NCBI GenBank assembly: GCA_964511405.1 | Contig: CAZEFK010000225.1 | Coordinates: 1-11,243, forward strand | Length of the DNA: 11,243 nucleotides | Direction: 5' to 3' | DNA from: CAZEFK01 sp964511405 | GTDB lineage: Bacteria; Pseudomonadota; Alphaproteobacteria; Elsterales; Elsteraceae | Part shown: positions 6,964 through 11,243 of the stretch, in pieces | How positions within the stretch are numbered: position 1 is the stretch's first letter | How the letters are laid out: each line of letters begins with the position of its first letter | Notes under the pieces: generated by a model | What the model was told of the DNA's origin: nothing | Database searches by the model: none | The model's input: the letters and a program-made list of their open reading frames with translations, nothing else | Program-made: the position numbers and the translations under genes

Positions 6964-8676
6964 CTACAAATGCGGCAGCCACACGTCCAGCACTGCGGCG
7001 CGCCGTTCCGCCTGCACCGCGTGCAGCGCGCCCGCCAGCGCGGCGTCGAGCTGGTCGGCGCGGGTGACGGTACGGGCGAAGGCGCCGCCGGCGGCGGCGG
7101 CGATGCCGGCATAGTCGGGCGGCGGGTCGAAGCTGACGCCGATGTCGTTGGCGCGGGCGGCGTAGCCGTCGGGATGGACCGCCAGCGCCGACAGCTTGGG
7201 CGATTTCCAGCCGCGGTTGTTGAACACCACCTGCAGGAACGGCGTGCGGTATTGGCGTGCCATCCAGTGCACCGTCGACGGCACCGAGAACATGTAGCAG
7301 CCGTCGCCGCACAGCGCCGCCACCGTGCGGTCGGGATGGGCCAGCTTCATGCCGATCGCCGCGCCGCCGTTCCAGCCCAGCGAGCCGCCGCCGCTGGTGA
7401 CCATCGATCCGGGGCGGGTCGAGCGCAGGTGGTCGATGATCGTGGTGTAGTTCGAGATGCCCTCATTGACCACGATCGCGTCGGGGCCGAGATGGGCGCG
7501 GATGCGGCCGACCAGATAGGGGGGGGTGATGACGTCGCCCTCGGGCTGCTCGCGGCGGTCGAGCTCGGCCAAGCGTTGGGCGTGGCGCGCCTCGAGGCGC
7601 GCCCGCCGGGCGGCGACGGCGGCGGTGTCGATGGCCATGCCGTCCAGACAGCGGTTGAGCTGCTTCAGCGCGGTCGCGGCGTCGGCCCGGAACACGTGCC
7701 GGGCCGCGATGTACCACAGCGGCATCTGCTGCTTCAGGGGATCGGCGTCGATATGGACCAGCCGGGCGCCGGGGCGGGGCCGGCTGACCGCCGGGATCCA
7801 GGGCACGTCGCTGTCCAGCACCAGCACCAGGTCGGCCTCGGCCAGGGCCGGGTTCTGCACCGGCTCGTTCCACTGGTTGCCCTGGTACAGCGGGTCGTCG
7901 TGCGGGAAGTTCACATAGTTGGGCACGGATTCCAGCACCGGGACGGCGAGGCGCCGGGCCAGCCGCACCAGCTCCGCGACCGCTTCGGGGCGGCGGCCGA
8001 GATAGGAGGTCACCACCAGCGGCGCCTCAGCCGTGCTGAGCGCCGCGGCCAAGGCCTCGGCGTCGTCGGGCGCCAGCGCCGCTGAAGCGATCGGCGCCCA
8101 GTCGGCGGGGTCGGCGGCGACCGGCGGCACCACCTCTTCCAGCACCTCGCGCGCGGCCATCAGGTAGACCGGGCCGCGCGGGTCGCTGTGGGCGAACTGC
8201 AGGGCCCGGAACACCATCTGCTTGATGTTGCGGCCGGTCTTCAGCTCGTTGTCGTAGCGCATGTAGCCGCGCACCAGGCCGCGCTGGTCGAACACGTCCT
8301 GGATCCACTGGATGAACTCGTTGCGGCTGCCGGTGAGCTCGCCCTCCTGGGTGAAGGGCGAGGCGCCGGCCAGGATCAGGACGGGGATCCGGCCCTTGGC
8401 GGCGTTGTGGATGGCGCCCGCCAGCGCCTGGGTCCCGCATTCGACATGGACCAGCACCGCCTGCGCCCGGCCGGTCGCCTGGGCATAGCCGTGGGCGGCG
8501 CTGAGCGCGACCATCTCGTTGGGGCAGGTGATGAGATCGGGGGCGCGCCGGCCGGTGGCGCGGGCCTCGGCCAGGGCCTCGACGATCGGCGGATGGTCGC
8601 TGCCCAGGTTGGCGAAGATGTAGGCGACGCCGGCATCCGACAGCGCCTCCAGCAGTGCGGTGCTGGCTGTGTGCAT
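6964..8676 (-). CDS. ThDP-dependent enzyme, acetolactate synthase/benzoylformate decarboxylase-like
   Basis: This 570-aa protein has the three-domain layout and length of ThDP-dependent 2-keto-acid decarboxylases and synthases. The N-terminal Pyr domain carries the cofactor-activating glutamate E54 in CPNEM, followed by HGYAQATGR (62-70). The central domain (about 190-350) includes VHIDADP (307-313). The C-terminal PP domain has the ThDP/Mg motif, from CGDG (456-459) to FNN (485-487), with 26 residues between GDG and NN. LGSDHP (24-29) and HVECGT (77-82) align by eye with the active-site loops GSNELP and HSAAGT of benzoylformate decarboxylase. It probably cleaves or condenses a 2-keto acid, but the substrate is unknown and it is not a standard IlvB. 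The ATG at 8674-8676 has a GGGGAGGAA Shine-Dalgarno sequence. It lies in the same direction as the transporter operon 360 bp downstream. Confidence 0.85.
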   Translation of the reverse strand: MHTASTALLEALSDAGVAYIFANLGSDHPPIVEALAEARATGRRAPDLITCPNEMVALSAAHGYAQATGRAQAVLVHVECGTQALAGAIHNAAKGRIPVLILAGASPFTQEGELTGSRNEFIQWIQDVFDQRGLVRGYMRYDNELKTGRNIKQMVFRALQFAHSDPRGPVYLMAAREVLEEVVPPVAADPADWAPIASAALAPDDAEALAAALSTAEAPLVVTSYLGRRPEAVAELVRLARRLAVPVLESVPNYVNFPHDDPLYQGNQWNEPVQNPALAEADLVLVLDSDVPWIPAVSRPRPGARLVHIDADPLKQQMPLWYIAARHVFRADAATALKQLNRCLDGMAIDTAAVAARRARLEARHAQRLAELDRREQPEGDVITPPYLVGRIRAHLGPDAIVVNEGISNYTTIIDHLRSTRPGSMVTSGGGSLGWNGGAAIGMKLAHPDRTVAALCGDGCYMFSVPSTVHWMARQYRTPFLQVVFNNRGWKSPKLSALAVHPDGYAARANDIGVSFDPPPDYAGIAAAAGGAFARTVTRADQLDAALAGALHAVQAERRAAVLDVWLPHL

Positions 8677-8755
8677 GGCTTCCTCCCCGCCCGTTGGCGC
8701 CAGTATCGGCCAGCCCGCCCGGGCCGGGCAAATCGTTTTCTATCAAACCATTTTG

Positions 8756-8770
8756 GGCGCATGGTGCGCT
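8756..8770. promoter_or_regulatory. Upstream operator-like palindrome (site 1 of a pair)
   Basis: GGCGCA-TGG-TGCGCT is a 15-bp dyad of the form GGCGCA-N3-TGCGCY. It shares this form with a second site at 8787-8801, start-to-start distance 31 bp, or close to three helical turns. Two copies on the same face of DNA in a divergent intergenic region are what is expected for cooperative repressor dimers. The regulator is not identified; the small HTH protein encoded at 9388-9645 is a local candidate only. Confidence 0.5.
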
Positions 8771-8779
8771 CTTTTGTTC

Positions 8780-8808
8780 TTGAAACGGCGCAAATTGCGC
8801 CCTAGCCT
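8780..8808 (+). promoter_or_regulatory. Candidate sigma-70 promoter for the small-gene cassette
   Basis: TTGAAA (8780-8785; five of six to TTGACA) is followed after 17 bp by TAGCCT (8803-8808; matching the conserved first two and last bases of TATAAT). Transcription would start near 8815, about 20-28 nt before the first small gene. The operator-like palindrome 8787-8801 fills the spacer, so a bound protein would block RNA polymerase. Confidence 0.4.
8787..8801. promoter_or_regulatory. Operator-like palindrome inside promoter spacer (site 2 of a pair)
   Basis: GGCGCAA-A-TTGCGCC is a 15-bp palindrome with perfect 7-bp arms. It lies between the candidate -35 (8780-8785) and -10 (8803-8808) boxes of the rightward promoter. 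It repeats the GGCGCA-N3-TGCGC pattern of 8756-8770. Confidence 0.5.
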
Positions 8809-8836
8809 CTATGTCGTTCTCGTCGCAAGGGGGCCG

Positions 8837-9037
8837 ATGATCATGCTGGAAAATCTGGAACGCCTGCGTGCCCGCGCCGATGAACTCGCCCAAGTCAACG
8901 CCCTGCTCGACTGCATGCGCACCTATCTGCGCGCACTGCCGTCGCGCCGCGACATCGAGACGGCGCAGCTCATGCTCGACGAGGCCAATGCCGTGCTCGA
9001 CCGCGTCCATGTCACGTCGATCGGCAGCCGGGGGTAG
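8837..9037 (+). CDS. Small hypothetical protein, alpha-helical
   Basis: This 66-aa protein was not recognised. It is rich in Leu, Ala, Arg and Glu, with hydrophobic heptad-like spacing (LENLERLRARADELAQVNALL and AQLMLDEANAVLDRV), so it is probably two amphipathic helices. There is no signal peptide, metal motif or membrane segment. Two starts are possible. The ATG at 8837 is only 3 nt from the GGGGG of the AAGGGGG sequence (8827-8833). The ATG at 8843 is 9 nt from it and may be the true start, giving 64 aa. It is the first gene of a rightward series whose members are separated by 3 to 20 nt, which suggests one transcript from the promoter around 8780-8808. It may be a partner or small regulator within the cassette (inference). 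Confidence 0.6.
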   Translation: MIMLENLERLRARADELAQVNALLDCMRTYLRALPSRRDIETAQLMLDEANAVLDRVHVTSIGSRG

Positions 9038-9040
9038 CGG

Positions 9041-9367
9041 ATGATGGCGATGGCCGATCCCGCCGCGGCGACCGAGGGGCCGTGGTTCGTGCAGACCCTG
9101 CATAGCCAGCAGGTGCGGGTCGTGCGCGGCCGGGGCGGCGAAGTCGCGCGGCTGTCGATCGACGATCCGATGGCGGCCGAGCTGATTGCGGCAGCGCCCG
9201 ACTTGTGCGAAGCCCTGGCGGCGATCGATGCGACCGGCGTGCTGCGCGAGGCCGTGGCGCTGCTGGAACAGAGCGGGGTTGCCGTCGACGAGGAGCGGGC
9301 GCGGCGGATCCGACTGGCCGAGCTTAGGACGCGCCACGCCCTCGCCCGGCTCCGGATCGATCGGTAG
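9041..9367 (+). CDS. Hypothetical protein with phage-type 'GPW...LIAAAPDL' domain
   Basis: This 108-aa protein starts 3 nt after the preceding stop; GGGGG (9030-9034) serves as a Shine-Dalgarno sequence. The pattern EGPWFVQ (12-18), then VARLS, then AAELIAAAPDLCEALAAI (45-62), is the recurrent layout of small proteins of unknown function common in phages and prophages, where TPGPW... is followed by A.LIAAAPDLL.AL. No catalytic motif is visible. The tail (63-108) is helical and rich in Arg and Glu, with the repeated segment ARRIRLAELRTRHALARLRI. Its presence supports a phage or mobile origin for this cassette. Several ATGs (9041, 9044, 9050) are in frame; the first is used because of the ribosome-binding spacing. 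Confidence 0.7.
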   Translation: MMAMADPAAATEGPWFVQTLHSQQVRVVRGRGGEVARLSIDDPMAAELIAAAPDLCEALAAIDATGVLREAVALLEQSGVAVDEERARRIRLAELRTRHALARLRIDR

Positions 9368-9387
9368 GCCTAACGCGGAGGGAGCCG

Positions 9388-9645
9388 GTGGATCCTGAGT
9401 CGTTCAAGACGCGCGCGCGACCGCTGCTGCACGGGCGGGGCTGGCGCAAGCGGCTGGCCGCGGCGCTCGGTGTCGATTACGCCACGGTCAAGCGCTGGAG
9501 CGCCAAGGGCGGCAAGGTCCCGACCTATGTCGAGGCGCTGATCGAATGCCTGGAGGCGCTGGCCGCCGCCGCCGCACCGCCGCCCGAGCGTTTCCGCCAG
9601 CCGGCGGTGGCGTCGGTGATGGAGGACGTGGACGACCAGGTCTGA
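9388..9645 (+). CDS. Small helix-turn-helix DNA-binding protein
   Basis: This 85-aa protein starts at a GTG (9388-9390) with a clear GGAGGGA Shine-Dalgarno sequence (9378-9384); no ATG lies in the first part of the frame. Residues 18-42, WRKRLAAALGVDYATVKRWSAKGG, form a helix-turn-helix of the Cro/XRE or 'WRxRLAxALGVxxxTVxRW' type. The second helix (VDYATVKRW) is the likely recognition helix. A short helical segment (46-60) may dimerise. The Ala/Pro-rich tail (61-75) is probably flexible, ending in an acidic MEDVDDQV. It could be the autoregulator of the cassette and a candidate for binding the paired palindromes upstream, but nothing in the sequence proves that. It is 20 nt after the previous gene and 18 nt before the antitoxin gene. 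Confidence 0.75.
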   Translation: MDPESFKTRARPLLHGRGWRKRLAAALGVDYATVKRWSAKGGKVPTYVEALIECLEALAAAAAPPPERFRQPAVASVMEDVDDQV

Positions 9646-9663
9646 GGGCACACGGAGGACTCC

Positions 9664-9933
9664 ATGGCAGGCAAGGATGGCGCTCCGGCGTTGCGGCGAG
9701 TCGATGTCCGCGAGCTCCGGGCAGATTTGCCGTCTTTTCTGAGGCAGGTGCGCAACGGCGCGACCATCCTCATAACCTCCCGCGACGAAGTGGTGGCGGA
9801 ACTGCGCCCGCCGCCGGCGTTGGAGCGGCCGCATCGCAAGCCGGGTGCTCTGCGCGGCCGTATTCGGATGGCACCGGACTTCGATCGCTTTCCGGACGAG
9901 ATGTTGGCAGCTATGGAGGGCGAGGAGCAGTGA
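9664..9933 (+). CDS. Phd/YefM-family type II antitoxin (VapB-like partner of PIN toxin)
   Basis: This 89-aa protein has an N-terminal DNA-binding part, RRVDVRELRADLPSFLRQVRNG followed by ATILITSRDEVVAEL (residues 11-47). That is the standard prevent-host-death fold, with a conserved strand-helix-strand-helix. The C-terminal RKPGALRGRIRMAPDFD (59-74) is the toxin-binding tail of the Phd antitoxins that pair with PIN-domain RNases. It ends in MEGEEQ. A GGAGGA (9654-9659) precedes the ATG. The stop TGA (9931-9933) overlaps a GTG (9930-9932) that begins the toxin reading frame, the usual coupled arrangement. The toxin here is only a stub, so this is an orphan antitoxin. It may still repress its own promoter or counteract a related toxin elsewhere (inference). 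Confidence 0.9.
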   Translation: MAGKDGAPALRRVDVRELRADLPSFLRQVRNGATILITSRDEVVAELRPPPALERPHRKPGALRGRIRMAPDFDRFPDEMLAAMEGEEQ

Positions 9934-9945
9934 AGCTGCTCCTCG
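9921..9945 (+). promoter_or_regulatory. Hairpin over the antitoxin stop / toxin start
   Basis: CGAGGAGCAG (9921-9930) and CTGCTCCTCG (9936-9945) are a perfect 10-bp inverted repeat around the loop TGAAG. In mRNA, the stem would bury the ribosome-binding GAGGAG and the toxin start GTG (9930-9932), so toxin translation would depend on ribosomes finishing the antitoxin. There is no U-tract, so it is unlikely to be a terminator. The arms could also be a by-product of the Glu-Glu-Gln end and Leu-Leu-Leu start. Confidence 0.55.
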
Positions 9946-9988
9946 ACGGCGCGCGCTGCTGTGGTTGCTATCGGACGACCGGCCGATC
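9930..9988 (+). pseudogene. Truncated, frameshifted PIN-domain toxin (VapC-type) remnant
   Basis: A GTG overlapping the antitoxin stop begins V-K-L-L-L-D, the standard N-terminus of PIN toxins including the first catalytic Asp. Five nt later, in another frame (from 9953), the sequence reads A-L-L-W-L-L-S-D-D-R-P-I-L, which is the expected continuation (family pattern D-T-H-A-L-L-W-x-L-x-D-D). Joining the two needs one frameshift: five nt lie where the two codons for Thr-His are expected. About 20 codons remain of a usual length near 130. The match stops where the hutU 3' end begins (its stop is at 9989-9991). The remaining acidic residues of the PIN active site are absent, so this cannot be a functional RNase. 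Confidence 0.75.
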
Positions 9989-11243
9989 CTACCCAAGCCC
10001 TGGCAGGTCCAGCCCGTGCTCGCGGGCGCAGGCGATGGCGTCGGGATAGCCGGCATCGGCGTGGCGCATGACGCCCGTCGCGGGGTCGTTCCACAGCACC
10101 CGCTCGATGCGGCGGGCAGCCTCGGGCGTGCCGTCGGCCACGATCACCATGCCGGCATGCTGGGAGAACCCCATGCCGACGCCGCCGCCATGGTGCAAGC
10201 TGACCCAGGTGGCGCCCGACGCGCAATTGAGCAGGGCGTTGAGCAGCGGCCAGTCGGACACGGCGTCGGAGCCGTCGCGCATGGCCTCGGTCTCGCGGTT
10301 GGGGCTGGCGACCGAGCCTGAATCCAGATGGTCGCGGCCGATCACGACAGGCGCCTTGATCTCGCCACTGGCCACCATTTCGTTGAAGGCCAGGCCCAGG
10401 CGGTGCCGGTCGCCGAGGCCGACCCAGCAGATCCGGGCCGGCAGGCCCTGGAACCGGATGCGCTGGGCGGCCATGTCCAGCCAGGTGTGCAGGTGCCGGT
10501 TGCCGGGCAGCAGCTCCTTGACCTTGGCGTCGGTGCGCAGGATGTCCTCGGGGTCGCCCGACAGCGCCGCCCAGCGGAAGGGGCCGACGCCGCGGCAGAA
10601 CAGCGGTCGGATATAGGCCGGCACGAAGCCCGGGAACTCGAAGGCGTCGGCGACCCCTTCCTCCTTGGCCATTTGGCGGATGTTGTTGCCATAGTCGAGG
10701 GTCGGCACGCCCTGCCGCCAGAACGCCAGCATGGCGCGCACATGCTCGGCCATGGACGCGCGCGCCGCCTTGGCCACGGCCGCCGGGTCGCTCTCGCGCT
10801 TGGCCTCCCACTCGGCCAGGGTCCAGCCCCTGGGCAGGTAGCCGTTGACCGGGTCGTGGGCCGAGGTCTGGTCGGTCACCACGTCGGGACGCACGCCGCG
10901 CCGCACCAGCTCGGGGAAGACCTCCGCGGCGTTGCCCAGCACGCCGATCGACAGCGGGCGCCGCGCCGCCGTGGCCTCGGCGATCATCGCCAGGGCCTCG
11001 TCGAGGTCGCGGGCCTGGCGGTCCAGGTAGCCGGTCCGGAGCCGCATCTCGATCCGGCTCGGCTGGCATTCCACCGCCAGCAGCGAGGCGCCGGCCATGG
11101 TCGCCGCCAGCGGCTGGGCGCCGCCCATGCCGCCCAGGCCGGCGGTCAGGATCCACTTGCCGCCGAGATCGCCGCCGAAATGCTGGCGGCCGGCCTCGAC
11201 GAAGGTCTCGTAGGTGCCCTGGACGATGCCCTGGCTGCCGATA
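9989..11243 (-). CDS. hutU: Urocanate hydratase (urocanase), N-terminus beyond the window
   Basis: Urocanase converts urocanate to imidazolone propionate with tightly bound NAD+, the second step of histidine degradation. The visible 417 residues (of about 555 usual) read without interruption from IGSQGIVQGTYETFVEAGR at the window edge to DLPGLG at the stop. Diagnostic blocks are TAGLGGMGGAQP (NAD-binding region; the codon at 11126-11128 is its second Met), LDYGNNIRQMAKEEG, and RPLFCRGVGPFRWAALSGDP with the conserved active-site Cys (codon 10595-10597). HHGGGVGMGFSQHAGM is near the C-terminus. The real start lies right of 11243; the internal ATG at 11126-11128 is not a start. The other hut genes are probably to the right. 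Its 3' end abuts the toxin remnant, so any native terminator has been lost or lies inside the cassette. Confidence 0.96.
   Translation of the reverse strand, partial: IGSQGIVQGTYETFVEAGRQHFGGDLGGKWILTAGLGGMGGAQPLAATMAGASLLAVECQPSRIEMRLRTGYLDRQARDLDEALAMIAEATAARRPLSIGVLGNAAEVFPELVRRGVRPDVVTDQTSAHDPVNGYLPRGWTLAEWEAKRESDPAAVAKAARASMAEHVRAMLAFWRQGVPTLDYGNNIRQMAKEEGVADAFEFPGFVPAYIRPLFCRGVGPFRWAALSGDPEDILRTDAKVKELLPGNRHLHTWLDMAAQRIRFQGLPARICWVGLGDRHRLGLAFNEMVASGEIKAPVVIGRDHLDSGSVASPNRETEAMRDGSDAVSDWPLLNALLNCASGATWVSLHHGGGVGMGFSQHAGMVIVADGTPEAARRIERVLWNDPATGVMRHADAGYPDAIACAREHGLDLPGLG

Noticed and set aside
6720..6984. CRISPR array
   Set aside because: The repeats are two-copy, imperfect, unevenly spaced and partly inverted, and no cas-like gene is present.
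8027..9337. 436-codon minus-strand frame running through the divergent promoter region and the small genes
   Set aside because: It is out of frame with the ThDP gene it overlaps and antisense to the small genes, which have ribosome-binding sites and recognisable domains. It is compositionally a shadow frame.
9989..11128. Complete hutU starting at the internal ATG 11126-11128
   Set aside because: That Met is inside the conserved TAGLGGMGGAQP block, and urocanase sequence continues in frame to the edge of the window.
9525..11156. 543-codon minus-strand frame overlapping hutU
   Set aside because: It is a +1/-1 frame of hutU with Arg/Gly/Pro-rich content. The hutU frame contains all urocanase motifs.

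Overview
The window is high-GC DNA (roughly 70% by eye) with dense, GC-biased coding. The gene content is an NMT1/SsuA-type ABC importer, several enolase-superfamily and ThDP catabolic genes, and a histidine-utilisation gene. Together with the GC-rich codon use, this suggests a free-living soil or water proteobacterium, most likely alphaproteobacterial. The lineage is inference; no rRNA or tRNA gene is present to fix it.

Left part (1-2634). A 262-bp non-coding end carries two perfect inverted repeats. It is followed by a leftward D-galactonate-dehydratase-like enolase-superfamily gene (263-1486). Divergent from it are a GNAT acetyltransferase gene (1602-2045) and then a gamma-class carbonic anhydrase-family gene (2101-2634). 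A 14-bp perfect palindrome lies in the divergent gap.

Centre (2621-6604). A tight leftward operon runs permease (5819-6604), periplasmic binding protein (4823-5806), ATPase (4011-4817), then a second enolase-superfamily enzyme of the muconate-lactonizing (KxK) type (2621-4018). Spacings are +12, +5 and -8 nt, so the importer and the enzyme are probably co-expressed. The importer probably brings in a small organic solute that the enzyme acts on. Upstream is a 359-bp gap filled with repeats: a perfect 35-bp inverted repeat, a diverged 24-bp direct repeat, and a second copy of the last codons of the next gene. Beyond it, in the same orientation, is a ThDP-dependent decarboxylase/acetolactate-synthase-like gene (6964-8676).

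Right part (8677-11243). A divergent intergenic region holds two near-identical 15-bp palindromes exactly 31 bp apart, one of them inside the spacer of a plausible rightward promoter. Four small rightward genes follow: a 66-aa protein, a phage-type 'GPW...LIAAAPDL' protein, a small HTH protein and a Phd/YefM-type antitoxin. The PIN-type toxin that should follow is only a frameshifted stub. It ends exactly where the 3' end of a leftward urocanase gene (hutU, cut by the window edge) begins. This block looks like a mobile or plasmid-derived cassette eroded against housekeeping DNA.

The best candidates for something undescribed are the catabolic cluster of two different enolase-superfamily enzymes, a ThDP enzyme and a dedicated importer of unknown substrate, and the repressor-like operator pair in front of the small-gene cassette.
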